Assembly: GCA_002721105.1 (NCBI GenBank)
Contig: PBJL01000012.1
Coordinates: 19,153-83,152, forward strand
Direction: 5' to 3'
DNA: 64,000 nucleotides
Source: Acidiferrobacteraceae bacterium
Lineage (GTDB): Bacteria; Pseudomonadota; Gammaproteobacteria; Arenicellales; UBA868
In this document: positions 26,281 through 35,821 of the stretch, piece by piece
Layout of the letters: each line of letters begins with the position of its first letter
How positions within the stretch are numbered: the stretch's first letter is position 1
Notes under the pieces: model-generated
Seen by the model: only the letters and a program-made list of their open reading frames with translations
Told to the model about the DNA's origin: nothing
The model's database searches: none
Translations under genes and position numbers: made by a program

Positions 26281-26793
26281 CTAGGAAAAAGATCCTAAAC
26301 CTACTGAGGCTTCATATCCTCTAGCTCTATAGACTAATGGCCAACCTAATTGATTTAACTTCGAATGCTCTATATTACCAATGAGAATAAAATGCGTACC
26401 ATGATTCAGTTCGCTCTGAATATGACAATCCAAGCTAATTAATGCATTAACAAGAAGCGGAGCTCCCGTATTTGCTGTTACCCATTCACCCGCCTTAAAT
26501 GGATCCTCTGAGTCATCATTCAATTTTCTACTGAATATATCCGAAATATTTGCCTGATCTTCACGAAGGATATTTACGCACATTACGCGATTCCGTCGGA
26601 TCATATCGCATACACTACTTCCCTTATTAATACATACTAGGATAGATGGCGGCTCTGCTGACACCGAACACATTGAAGTTACTGTAAGCCCTCCTCGGCC
26701 AAATTTTCCGTCTGTTGTTACGACAGAAACAGTTGCCACTGTTTGGCTAAGCGCCTCAAAAAAATCTTTTTTCTCTATCCATTCTTTTTTCAT
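26281..26793 (-). CDS. Flavin reductase-like FMN-binding protein
   Basis: 170-residue member of the flavin reductase domain family, which reduces FMN or FAD with NAD(P)H for two-component monooxygenases. Motifs include GGLTVTSMCSVSAEPPSILVC (flavin contact), NILRE and the C-terminal YRARGYE. No partner oxygenase is adjacent, so the partner, if any, is elsewhere. It sits alone, with about 230 nt of unassigned AT-rich sequence before the MFS gene. Confidence 0.87.
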   Translation of the reverse strand: MKKEWIEKKDFFEALSQTVATVSVVTTDGKFGRGGLTVTSMCSVSAEPPSILVCINKGSSVCDMIRRNRVMCVNILREDQANISDIFSRKLNDDSEDPFKAGEWVTANTGAPLLVNALISLDCHIQSELNHGTHFILIGNIEHSKLNQLGWPLVYRARGYEASVGLGSFS

Positions 26794-26959
26794 AATAGGA
26801 TTTATACTTTTTTCAATCTACGGGAATTAACCAGTTACATTTTTTTATTAACGATCAGCATACTTCTTTCTTTTGCGACCGCACATTAACACTTAACTTC
26901 TAATTTTTGACACAACAACTAGACACATAAAGAGTCTCGAAAACCTAAGAAATTATAAA

Positions 26960-27733
26960 TTACTCTGTATTAACTATGTGATCTCCAAATAATAATTCTG
27001 CAGTATAGGCTGTCTGCTCCACTATAGGTAAATGACTTGCTTTTGGAACTTGGTGCTCTCGCGCATGATGCCATATTGCCTTGAGGGCTTTGCTAGATTT
27101 TCGTGCAAACCGAAATGTTTCTTCGCCGTAGATTATATCGACATCAAACTCTAAATCTGCATATCTCTTTGGATTGGGCAAATCAGTCATTAGCTTCAGA
27201 TAACGGTATGCAGAATCATGATCTATATCCTTCAAATCTGCTGTTAGATTAACATTACTTGAGCGATTAAGTTGAGAAATCATATTTGCCATAATTCGGC
27301 CTACACCAGTTTCCATGGAAGCTCGATAGGCTCCTTCACCAAATTTTCCAAGCAAGAAGACTCGTAAATACATAGGGAAAAAAATTAATGGGTCAATAAT
27401 CACTAGACGTTGTGTTGTGATTACTCCTCGATACAACATTTCAAGAGCAAAAACTGAACCCAAGCAACTACCAATAATAACAGATGGATTATCTAAAGAT
27501 CGTTCTTTTAGTAGGTCTACCGTGCCTTCTATTATGGAGCTAATTGACCATTCATTGGGAGGGGGTACGCCGCCACATCCCGGGAAATCCGGGCATACCA
27601 GTCCAATATTGTCTGGAAGATAAGGCTCAAGAGGTTTGAAGGCTCGATGATCTGCGCCCCAACCATGAAGTCCAAGATACTGGACGTCACCGTCTCCATA
27701 TACGGTGACTGATGTTCCCTCAAGAAATCTCAC
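26960..27733 (-). CDS. Alpha/beta hydrolase with Cys in the nucleophile elbow
   Basis: 257 residues with an alpha/beta hydrolase layout: GLHGWGADHRAF (oxyanion region), the elbow VIIGSCLGSVF, the acid region DIIYGEE and a C-terminal ASHLPIVEQ (His). The elbow is G-x-C-x-G, so the nucleophile would be Cys rather than Ser, as in dienelactone hydrolases. The codon is TGC, so this is a true substitution. It starts with GTG overlapping the glycosyltransferase stop by 4 nt, hence the two are co-translated. Substrate unknown; linkage to a GT2 enzyme hints at an acyl group on a glycolipid. Confidence 0.8.
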   Translation of the reverse strand: MRFLEGTSVTVYGDGDVQYLGLHGWGADHRAFKPLEPYLPDNIGLVCPDFPGCGGVPPPNEWSISSIIEGTVDLLKERSLDNPSVIIGSCLGSVFALEMLYRGVITTQRLVIIDPLIFFPMYLRVFLLGKFGEGAYRASMETGVGRIMANMISQLNRSSNVNLTADLKDIDHDSAYRYLKLMTDLPNPKRYADLEFDVDIIYGEETFRFARKSSKALKAIWHHAREHQVPKASHLPIVEQTAYTAELLFGDHIVNTE

Positions 27734-28971
27734 GGTTCAGATTTTCCAGTCGACGTTTCCGATACATCTTCCAGAGATTCAGTCTCTCCTAAAATTTTGT
27801 AAGTGCCCAATTCGTCTGCATCTCGAATAATGCGATCCTTCCATTTCATCGCGCCACGTCGAATCGTGATATAGGATGCGATCGCAGTGTACAAAACAGT
27901 TGATATAGAAATAGGATACAGTAACACTGCGATAGTATTTATCTTAAGATTAACTGCAGAAAATGCCCAAGAACTCAAAACTGCGACTACAGTTAGGCTC
28001 GCTATCTGAAGCTGGTCACTAGTTACAGTAATCCAATGCAAAGATTCAAAAATTAATAGCAAAACTGGAGTCCATGCTAAATTAGCGAGAAATAACCATG
28101 CCACTAACAATATTAAGCCGTTTGCCCCTAACGCCGGAAAAATACTCTTTCCATACCCATCGACTGTCTCTTTGGTTGATTTATAACTTTCTGTTGTCAG
28201 CCTACCAAAACTTCTATAGACCCGCCAATCAATACCTGCCATTTGAATACGTCTAGCTATTTCAAAATCATCCAAACTTTTATTTCGTAGGTTATCGTAT
28301 CCTCCTATCGACTCATAAGCACTTCGGCGCAACATCAGAAATTGGCCAAACCCAACTGCAAAAAAACGAACACGAGTCTTATATGCTAGCCATAACGGAA
28401 CCCAACTTGCGATTACCCAACTAGTAAACGCCCATACAGCCCTATCGAACAAATTGGAGCTATTTCGTTGGGGGAAAATTGTAAGAAAACCTAACCTCTT
28501 TATCTCTAAATCAGAAACCGCATTTTTTATCAAAGAATCATCGACTTTGGTATCAGCATCACAGTACAATAAAATTTCGCCTTGAGAGCGCTCATAGAGT
28601 TGATGGCATGCCCAATTTTTACCAGTCCAACCTTCGGGTAACTCCTTACCTTTTAGGATTGTCAGTTTTTCGTGCTTATTTTCATAATCAGCAAGCACTA
28701 TTGCGCTATCGTCATCCGAATGATCATCTAAAATAAGAATCTCTAAATTACTATAGTTTTGCGCAAGAAAAGAATCTAAACAGCTAGCAATATATTCCTC
28801 CTCGTTGCGGCAAGGAATCAGAACAGATACTAGTGGTTGACGTTTTGATGCAGAATCACTTAAAGAGCATAGAGCTTTTCGATTAAGGATAGAATTAAAT
28901 GCAAAAAAAACACCGCCAGCAAATGCTGTTAGTAAAAGTATCGTTAACGAGTTTTCTAAAAAGTCAATCAC
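27730..28971 (-). CDS. Family 2 glycosyltransferase, membrane type (HpnB/CrtQ-like)
   Basis: 413 residues: an N-terminal helix, a GT-A domain (VSVLIPCRNEE, LDDHSDDDS, acceptor-side EGWTGKNWACHQL, DADTKVDD as the DxD-type motif, DDFEIARR) and three or four C-terminal helices. The GWTGK signature is shared with glycosyltransferases of carotenoid (CrtQ) and hopanoid (HpnB) glycosylation, suggesting a lipid acceptor. Start GTG 28971. It is the first gene of a pair with the Cys-type hydrolase. No carotenoid or hopanoid genes are present in the window. Confidence 0.83.
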   Translation of the reverse strand: MIDFLENSLTILLLTAFAGGVFFAFNSILNRKALCSLSDSASKRQPLVSVLIPCRNEEEYIASCLDSFLAQNYSNLEILILDDHSDDDSAIVLADYENKHEKLTILKGKELPEGWTGKNWACHQLYERSQGEILLYCDADTKVDDSLIKNAVSDLEIKRLGFLTIFPQRNSSNLFDRAVWAFTSWVIASWVPLWLAYKTRVRFFAVGFGQFLMLRRSAYESIGGYDNLRNKSLDDFEIARRIQMAGIDWRVYRSFGRLTTESYKSTKETVDGYGKSIFPALGANGLILLVAWLFLANLAWTPVLLLIFESLHWITVTSDQLQIASLTVVAVLSSWAFSAVNLKINTIAVLLYPISISTVLYTAIASYITIRRGAMKWKDRIIRDADELGTYKILGETESLEDVSETSTGKSEP

Positions 28972-29159
28972 GCCGAGAATTATTCTTCCGAAGTCTACTA
29001 ATGCAAGTATAAAGGATAGTGATTCGGTATCCTATATTGGATTCAACAGCACAAACAGTTCTAAACCACTTTTTTTGATCAAATACCAAATTTGCGCGTA
29101 AAATTATCAAATAATTCTAGCCCATAAGGACTTAATTTACTTATAAACCAAAATCTATC

Positions 29160-30089
29160 ATGACAAGAATTATTAAAGTAGCAGCAGCCCAACTCGGCCC
29201 AATACCAAAACAAGAGAACCGAAAAACTGTTGTTGGCCGTCTTTTAAACCTATTATATGAAGGAAAAACAAAAAAATGTGATCTGGTCGTGTTTCCTGAA
29301 CTCGCACTGACAACATTTTTCCCACGGTACTATGCTGAAAAACATGATGCAATGGATCATTGGTTTGAAGACGACATGCCAAACTCAATCGTTGAGTCGT
29401 TATTCAGTTATTCCAAGAAGAATGAGATAGGATTCACGCTCGGATACGCTGAAAAGACAAAGACAAATGAGCGCTATAATACGAGTATTCTTGTAGACAA
29501 AAAGGGCGATATTGTTGGCAAATACAGAAAAGTACATCTCCCAGGGCACTCTGAATATGAACCAAATCGCCAATGGCAGCATCTCGAGAAGCGTTACTTT
29601 AAAACAGGTAACTTAGGATTTCCCGTGTGGCGTACTATGGGGGGCAACATGGGAATGTGTATATGTAATGATCGCCGATGGCCTGAGACTTTCCGAGTAA
29701 TGGGTCTTCAGGGTGTTGAACTCGTTATGTTAGGTTACAACACCCCAAAACTTAATTCTCTTAAGAAAGATGAATCTGAGCAGACACGAATGCATCAAAA
29801 CCACCTTTGCATGCAGGCAGGAGCATATCAAAATGCATGTTGGGTCGTTGGTGCAGCCAAAGCCGGTAACGAAGATGGTTTTGCACTTATGGGTGGTTCT
29901 TGCATAGTCAATCCTGCCGGCGAAATCGTCGCGATTGCAAAAACTGAAGAGGATGAAATTATAGCTTTTGAATGCGATCTAGATGAATGTAATTTTCCAA
30001 AAGAAACAATTTTCAACTTTAATTCGCATAGACAAATCTCACACTATGCAATGATAACCTCACAAACTGGAGTTAAGAGTCCAAAATAG
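29160..30089 (+). CDS. N-carbamoyl-D-amino acid hydrolase (D-carbamoylase), nitrilase superfamily
   Basis: Hydrolyses N-carbamoyl-D-amino acids to the D-amino acid, CO2 and ammonia. 309 residues, close to the Agrobacterium enzyme (304). The nitrilase triad is visible: E47 in VVFPELALTTFFPR, Lys near 124 in KYRKVHLPGH and C169 in CICNDRRWPE. The stretches HLEKRYF, GYNTP, MQAGAYQN and FNFNSHRQISHY follow the D-carbamoylase pattern closely, more than ureidopropionase or nitrilase. It is monocistronic. The ATP-dependent hydantoinase genes lie 12 kb away, so a shared pathway is possible but not shown. Confidence 0.87.
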   Translation: MTRIIKVAAAQLGPIPKQENRKTVVGRLLNLLYEGKTKKCDLVVFPELALTTFFPRYYAEKHDAMDHWFEDDMPNSIVESLFSYSKKNEIGFTLGYAEKTKTNERYNTSILVDKKGDIVGKYRKVHLPGHSEYEPNRQWQHLEKRYFKTGNLGFPVWRTMGGNMGMCICNDRRWPETFRVMGLQGVELVMLGYNTPKLNSLKKDESEQTRMHQNHLCMQAGAYQNACWVVGAAKAGNEDGFALMGGSCIVNPAGEIVAIAKTEEDEIIAFECDLDECNFPKETIFNFNSHRQISHYAMITSQTGVKSPK

Positions 30090-30174
30090 AATTACTTAAG
30101 CAACCTAACTTATATTAACAGCCAATGAATCGCCAGGTTTAGGACTTTACGCGTTTTAATAACTCAATAATTTA

Positions 30175-31068
30175 CTATGTGACACTTAAATTAAATGATG
30201 CAGATGGATTTCCTCGGACCGCTGTTTCAACGCAAAAAAGATTTCCAGCTTTTGGATATTCTGTAAGATTAATATTCCTTGCTGCGGTTGTAATAAAAAG
30301 AATATTCATATTAGGGCCTCCAAAAGTGCAACTTGTAACTTGAGGTGCTGGTAATTCAAGCACGCCATCCAGTACTGCATTGGACGAAAACCGACTTATT
30401 CGCCCGCCCCTAAAATGAGCTAGCCAAATAAATCCATCGTCATCAACTGTTAACCCATCGGGCTTACCATCTGCCCTGTCTATTTTTAAGAAAACCCGGC
30501 GATTTTTTATTGCGCCATCTGAGGATTTATCAAATGAGTAGACTATACCGTTCGCTGTATCTACATGATATAAAACTTTATCATCCGGAGAGATTCCAGG
30601 CCCATTAGTAACAATGTACGGCCCATCACACCGAGTACACTCTAAATGACTATCAATACGATAGAGCCATCCTGACGGGATCTTCTTCTCATCATTCATT
30701 GTGCCACACCATAGCCTGCCCGAAGCATCAATCTTGCCGTCATTTAATCGATTCTCTGAAGATCCTGGCTCGGGATCGATTAAAAAATCAAATGAGTTCT
30801 TGTCAAGATCAACCAAGTAGATACCAGACTTACAGCCTGCTAGCCACTCAGACCTGTTGCCACAAGGTAGCAACCAACCTGTTTTCTCCGGCATGGGCCA
30901 CGAATCTACAGTTTCGCTCTCAAACTGGTAGCGGTATGCCTTTAGTCCATCTATGTCAACCCAATAAAGTGCTTGGTGCTCTACACTCCATATGGGCCCT
31001 TCACCACAAATGTTGTTGCCTGTCCAAATACATCGGACATTCCCAACCACGCTAGCAATTTTCTTCAT
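30175..31068 (-). CDS. SMP-30/gluconolactonase-family lactonase
   Basis: Six-bladed beta-propeller of the SMP-30/gluconolaconase/LRE family (297 residues), usually a Ca- or Zn-dependent sugar lactonase. The metal-site residues are recognisable: E23 in GEGPIW, Asn in NRLNDGKID, Asn in TNGPGISPD and Asp in KPDGLTVDDDGF. The substrate cannot be assigned. It converges with the D-carbamoylase gene (85 nt apart) and has no sugar dehydrogenase beside it. Confidence 0.87.
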   Translation of the reverse strand: MKKIASVVGNVRCIWTGNNICGEGPIWSVEHQALYWVDIDGLKAYRYQFESETVDSWPMPEKTGWLLPCGNRSEWLAGCKSGIYLVDLDKNSFDFLIDPEPGSSENRLNDGKIDASGRLWCGTMNDEKKIPSGWLYRIDSHLECTRCDGPYIVTNGPGISPDDKVLYHVDTANGIVYSFDKSSDGAIKNRRVFLKIDRADGKPDGLTVDDDGFIWLAHFRGGRISRFSSNAVLDGVLELPAPQVTSCTFGGPNMNILFITTAARNINLTEYPKAGNLFCVETAVRGNPSASFNLSVT

Positions 31069-31185
31069 GGTTAAATTTTTTATTGTTTGAAAGTAGATTC
31101 GCTAAAAGTAGAAATACGAATTTAATAATGTTTTGATATTAAATGCACAACTCTAAGCCCGCTTAAAAATGGATCCATGGTTAAA

Positions 31186-32238
31186 CTACCCCCATTTCTT
31201 TTGAATGCGATTCAAGACTTTTGCTCCTGGATTAAGTGTACTAAAATCTAGATCAACCAATGGTGTGTCGCCCGTGCCGCTTGTTTCATGAAGGTCAGGA
31301 ATGTTTTCATTCACATATAACAGACCTGTCATTATTTCCCCTTGATCTTGGTGTTGACGTATATAGGATGCAGCCTTATTTCTGTCCTGCGAATCATAGG
31401 CCTGATCCACGCTGCGCAAATATACTTGTCCCCCGTCATGTAACATTACCGGAGTTAACCCTTCCTTCAATTTAGTGGTGATTTCTTCTTTTTCGGGAAC
31501 GAAGTCTGCATACACTACCGTACGCCCAACCTCCCGAGTGTGCGAATAACTTTTAGTAGACCCTTGGTGATCATTAAAAGTCACACAAGGTGATAGTACA
31601 TCTAACAGAGCAAAACCTTTATGCATGATACCCGATTTTATAAGCGGAATTAGGTTTGCCTTATCACCAGAGAATCCACGAGCAACAAAAGATCCCCCGA
31701 GATCTATAGCTGTTAAGACCGGGTCAATTGGTTGCCAAGAATTGACTTCTCCTTTCTTTGCTAAAGTTCCAACATCTGCTGAAGCCGAGAACTGGCCTTT
31801 AGTCAGTCCATATACACCATTATTCTCAATTATGTACAACATATTAACGTTTCGCCTAATGGCATGGCACATCTGGCCCAAGCCAATTGAAAGAGAGTCT
31901 CCGTCCCCTGAAACACCTATATAATGCAAATCTCTATTTGCTGCATTAGCGCCGGTAGCAATGGATGGCATGCGCCCATGCACTGAATTAAATCCGTGAG
32001 CCCCCCTCAAAAAATAAGTAGGAGTCTTGCTAGAACAGCCGATTCCTGAAAGTTTAGCAACTCTATGCGGCTCAATATCAAGCTCAAAAAATGCTTGAAT
32101 AATAGCAGCAGAAACAGAATCATGACCACAGCCAGCGCAAAGAGTTGACATGGCCCCTTCATAATCCTTTAGCGACAATCCAATTTTATTAGATGTGGAA
32201 TAAGGGCCCAAAACTTTTGGTTTTTTGATAAAACTCAT
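31186..32238 (-). CDS. korB: 2-oxoacid:acceptor oxidoreductase beta subunit (ThDP- and Fe-S-binding)
   Basis: 350-residue ThDP-binding subunit. CAGCGH (N-terminal), GCSSK and a later SPCVTFND supply the four cysteines expected for a 4Fe-4S cluster. The ThDP motif is GDGDSLSIG followed by IENNGVYGLTKGQ. This motif set matches beta subunits of 2-oxoglutarate and related 2-oxoacid ferredoxin oxidoreductases. Its start overlaps the alpha subunit stop by 4 nt. Third gene of a three-gene operon. The exact 2-oxoacid cannot be read from sequence; 2-oxoglutarate is my first guess. Confidence 0.87.
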   Translation of the reverse strand: MSFIKKPKVLGPYSTSNKIGLSLKDYEGAMSTLCAGCGHDSVSAAIIQAFFELDIEPHRVAKLSGIGCSSKTPTYFLRGAHGFNSVHGRMPSIATGANAANRDLHYIGVSGDGDSLSIGLGQMCHAIRRNVNMLYIIENNGVYGLTKGQFSASADVGTLAKKGEVNSWQPIDPVLTAIDLGGSFVARGFSGDKANLIPLIKSGIMHKGFALLDVLSPCVTFNDHQGSTKSYSHTREVGRTVVYADFVPEKEEITTKLKEGLTPVMLHDGGQVYLRSVDQAYDSQDRNKAASYIRQHQDQGEIMTGLLYVNENIPDLHETSGTGDTPLVDLDFSTLNPGAKVLNRIQKKWG

Positions 32239-34043
32239 GCTACCTTCTCCGCTTCAAACCGTTCAAGAATGGGGTTAATAATATCTGGACTAGAGAGTGG
32301 CTGACCTCCGTAAGAAAGAACAGATATCATTTTTTCCTGCTTCACACCGGCCTCGTTCAACATTAATGTACGTAACTGACCATCACGATTTTGCTCTACT
32401 ACAAAAATAATTTCATAACATTTTACGAATTCTCTAACCTTGTCGCCAAAGGGAAACGCACGAATGCGCATGTAGTCCAAATTGATGCCTCGACGCGCCA
32501 ATATATCTATAGTCTCTCTAACCGCGCCATCGCAACTACCATAAGAAATAATAGCGCCATCGGATTTATCATATTTTGATACTATCGGTTCAGGAACTAG
32601 CGTTTCGGCTGTCTGGAATTTCTTTAGCAACCGATCTACTACTTCTCGATATTCATCATCACGCTCTGTATATCCACCATATTTGTTATGGCCGGAACCT
32701 CTGACTAGATAAGCGCCAGTCGGATGCTCACCAGGCAAAGTTCGATAACAAATACCATCTCCATCGGTATCCACATAACGTTCAAAACGCTGCATACCTT
32801 CAAGCACACTTGAGCTATGAACTTTACCAAAATCTGGTCGATAATTATCATCCCACTCAAGCTGTGGACACGGCCAATCATTCATTCCTATGTCCAGATC
32901 TGACATAACTACAATTGGTGTTTGTAGGCGGTCTGCGAGATCAAATGCTTCTATAGTCAAATAAAAGCACTCCTCTGGATTAGCAGGGAATAATAATACA
33001 TGGCGAGTATCCCCATGAGATGCATAGGCTGCAGCTATAATATCGCCCTGCTGTGTTCTAGTTGGCATGCCCGTTGAAGGGCCTACTCTTTGTATATCAA
33101 ATAAAACCAAGGGTATCTCAGTAAAGTACGCTAATCCTAAAAACTCTGCCATTAAAGAAAGTCCTGGCCCGCTCGTGGCCGTAAATGCCCTAGCCCCAGT
33201 CCAAGCTGCGCCTAGCGCACCACCGATAGCGGCAAGTTCGTCTTCCGCCTGAATAATACAATAATTATTTTTTCCAGTTTTCTCATCTTTCCGTAAATCC
33301 TTACAAAAAAGATCGAATGCATCGACAAGAGACGTTGATGGGGTTATAGGGTACCAACTAGCTACAGTAGCTCCTGCGTACACACAACCCAACGCAGCAG
33401 CAGTATTGCCATCAATCATGATACCTGAATCGGTTCTTTTTGAACGCTTAACCTTAGTCTCCAGAGGACACTTGAAATTTTCAATTGCATATTCATATCC
33501 GACATTAATCGATGTTAGATTGGAATCAAGAAGATTTTTATTTTTTCCAAACGTTTCCTTTAAGGCGGTTTCAATGACTATTAAATCAATATCAAGCAAC
33601 GCGGCCAATGCCCCAACATATGCGATATTTCTCATCAGAATACGTTCGCGCGAACCTTCAAATATCTCATTACATATTCTTGAAAGAGGGAACGGCATTA
33701 CTCGTACATCCTCTCTTGTTTCAAGTTCTTTCCGCGGCCAAGTTGAGTCATATATCAACACACCGCCGGGTTCAACACATGCCAAGTCCTCTTCGTACGT
33801 CTGGGCATTCATTGCAACCATAATATCAACACGCCCCGCGCGAGAAAGATAACCAGACTCGGTGACTCGAACCTCATACCAAGTCGGCAAACCTTGAATA
33901 TTGGAAGGAAAATAATTTTTTCCAACCACCGGAACGCCCATACGAAATATAGATTTCATTAACAAGGTATTAGCACTGGCAGATCCAGTGCCATTTACGG
34001 TGCCAATACGCACCACAAAATCGTTTATCCCGCTTTCTGCCAT
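32235..34043 (-). CDS. korA: 2-oxoacid:acceptor oxidoreductase alpha subunit with fused gamma domain
   Basis: 602 residues. The gamma domain comes first (about 1-185; RIGTVNGTGSASANTLLMKS, PGGVLIYDSTW), then the alpha domain with the pyrimidine-binding part (GNTAAALGCVYAG, WYPITPSTSL, ATSGPGLSLMAEF). The gamma-alpha fusion is standard for 2-oxoglutarate-type KorA. It overlaps the flavin subunit gene by 19 nt and korB by 4 nt, so stoichiometric expression is likely. With its partners it should form a CoA-dependent oxidative decarboxylase. Confidence 0.88.
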   Translation of the reverse strand: MAESGINDFVVRIGTVNGTGSASANTLLMKSIFRMGVPVVGKNYFPSNIQGLPTWYEVRVTESGYLSRAGRVDIMVAMNAQTYEEDLACVEPGGVLIYDSTWPRKELETREDVRVMPFPLSRICNEIFEGSRERILMRNIAYVGALAALLDIDLIVIETALKETFGKNKNLLDSNLTSINVGYEYAIENFKCPLETKVKRSKRTDSGIMIDGNTAAALGCVYAGATVASWYPITPSTSLVDAFDLFCKDLRKDEKTGKNNYCIIQAEDELAAIGGALGAAWTGARAFTATSGPGLSLMAEFLGLAYFTEIPLVLFDIQRVGPSTGMPTRTQQGDIIAAAYASHGDTRHVLLFPANPEECFYLTIEAFDLADRLQTPIVVMSDLDIGMNDWPCPQLEWDDNYRPDFGKVHSSSVLEGMQRFERYVDTDGDGICYRTLPGEHPTGAYLVRGSGHNKYGGYTERDDEYREVVDRLLKKFQTAETLVPEPIVSKYDKSDGAIISYGSCDGAVRETIDILARRGINLDYMRIRAFPFGDKVREFVKCYEIIFVVEQNRDGQLRTLMLNEAGVKQEKMISVLSYGGQPLSSPDIINPILERFEAEKVA

Positions 34044-35821
34044 TGGTCGCTATCCTCATCTTTCGCGTAGGGGATAAGTATCGTTGACTTTTTCATATCC
34101 CATGCGCCGGTTGGACAACGTTCGGCACACAAGGAGCAATGAACACAAAGGTTTTCATCTTTAACCATTACACGACCTGTTTGTGGAAGCTCTTCTGAAA
34201 CGAATAATGCCTGATCCTTATTTAAGGCTGGACTTGTTAGTTTATTGCGCAGGTCATCTTCCTTTGTATTGTCGGTCATTGTTAAACAACGAACCGGACA
34301 TACGTCAATACAAGCGTCACATTCGATACATAATTTAGCTGTAAATACTGTTTGTATATCGCAATTAAGGCATCGCTCGATTTCTACTTCGGCTTCAGTA
34401 CTTGAAAATCCCAACTCAACTTCAATGTTTAACTCATTAAATCGTTCTTGAAGATCGACGTGTCTCATCTTGCGTCGCTGAGAAGGATCAAAATCGTTGC
34501 TAAAACTCCATTCATGAATACTCATCTTGGTAGTGGATAAATTCATTCCAACTGGGAGCCGCTCTTCAATATTCTGTTCAGTGCAATGCCGATGTATGGA
34601 AATCGCTGATTGGTGCCCATGCTCTACAGCCCATATTATATTTTCTGGACCAAATGCCGCGTCACCACCAAAAAATACCCCGGGTAATGTAGATTGGTGC
34701 GTGATTTTATCAATGACCGGCATTCCCCATTCATCAAAATCAATACCAATGTCACGCTCAATCCAAGTAAAAGCATTCTCTTGTCCAATTGCGAGAATAA
34801 CATCATCACACGGAACAATCTCTTGGCCGACTATTTCAGGAGTGAGCCTGCCATTGGAATCATAACGGTATTCCAACCGGTCGAACTGCATACCAACTAA
34901 TGTACTATCCTCTACGACAAATTTGTTCGGGGAGTGATTAACAAGGATTTGTACCTGCTCTTCTTCGGCATCTTCCAATTCCCAATCAGATGCCTTGAAA
35001 TAGTTGCGCGGCTTACGAGCCATCACTTTAACATCATTACCTCCCAGACGAAGTGCAGTGCGACAACAATCCATAGCCGTATTTCCAACGCCAATTATTA
35101 GAACTTTTTGGCCAATACTTTTTGTATGCTCGAACGCCACCGATTCGAGCCAATCAATGCCTATGTGAATGCGATCACTATCTTCTCGTCCCGGTATGGT
35201 TAAATCTTTGCCTCTTGGTGCTCCAGTCCCGATAAATACAGCGTCAAAATTTTCTGCAATCAATTCGCGCATACTGGTTATTTTTTCGCCTAAGCGAAGA
35301 TCTACACCCATCTCAAGAATCATATTGATTTCATCGTCTAATACATTCTCTGGAAGCCTAAAAGCTGGGATATTGGTACGCATTAGACCACCGGGAACCT
35401 CAAACTGTTCAAAAATAGTGACATCGTAACCCAGAGGCAATAGATCATTAGCTACTGTTAATGAAGCGCATCCTGCACCTATACAGGCAATACGCTTACC
35501 GTTCTTTTTTTTAGGGATTTTAGGTAACCATGGACGAACATCACCAGCTAAATCTGCAGCAACCCTTTTTAGACGACAAATTGCAACAGGCTTTTCTTCA
35601 ACTCGACTCCTACGACACGCAGGCTCACAAGGTCGATCACAAACACGCCCTAAAATACCTGGGAAAACATTAGATGCCCTATTCAATAAATACGAATCAC
35701 GATAACGCCCTTGTGCAAGCAAGCGTATGTATTCTGGTACATCCGTATGCGCTGGACAAGCCCACTGGCAATCAACTACTCGATGGAAATAATTAGGATT
35801 TGATACGTTAGTTGTTTTCAT
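34025..35821 (-). CDS. GltD-like FAD/NAD(P) oxidoreductase with C-terminal 2x[4Fe-4S] ferredoxin domain
   Basis: 598 residues. The N-terminal Cys cluster (CQWACPAHTDVPEY, GRVCDRPCEPACRR) is that of the GltD/DPYD electron-input domain. An FAD fold (GAGCASLTVA, an unusual variant of GxGPAGL), an NAD(P) fold (GVGNTAMDCCR) and a C-terminal bacterial ferredoxin domain (CIECDACIDVCPVRC and CVHCSLCAERCPTG) follow. First gene of the operon with korA and korB, so it most likely passes electrons between the 2-oxoacid oxidoreductase and NAD(P). From memory, a similar three-subunit 2-oxoglutarate:NADP+ oxidoreductase is known in Azoarcus evansii. Confidence 0.85.
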   Translation of the reverse strand: MKTTNVSNPNYFHRVVDCQWACPAHTDVPEYIRLLAQGRYRDSYLLNRASNVFPGILGRVCDRPCEPACRRSRVEEKPVAICRLKRVAADLAGDVRPWLPKIPKKKNGKRIACIGAGCASLTVANDLLPLGYDVTIFEQFEVPGGLMRTNIPAFRLPENVLDDEINMILEMGVDLRLGEKITSMRELIAENFDAVFIGTGAPRGKDLTIPGREDSDRIHIGIDWLESVAFEHTKSIGQKVLIIGVGNTAMDCCRTALRLGGNDVKVMARKPRNYFKASDWELEDAEEEQVQILVNHSPNKFVVEDSTLVGMQFDRLEYRYDSNGRLTPEIVGQEIVPCDDVILAIGQENAFTWIERDIGIDFDEWGMPVIDKITHQSTLPGVFFGGDAAFGPENIIWAVEHGHQSAISIHRHCTEQNIEERLPVGMNLSTTKMSIHEWSFSNDFDPSQRRKMRHVDLQERFNELNIEVELGFSSTEAEVEIERCLNCDIQTVFTAKLCIECDACIDVCPVRCLTMTDNTKEDDLRNKLTSPALNKDQALFVSEELPQTGRVMVKDENLCVHCSLCAERCPTGAWDMKKSTILIPYAKDEDSDQWQKAG

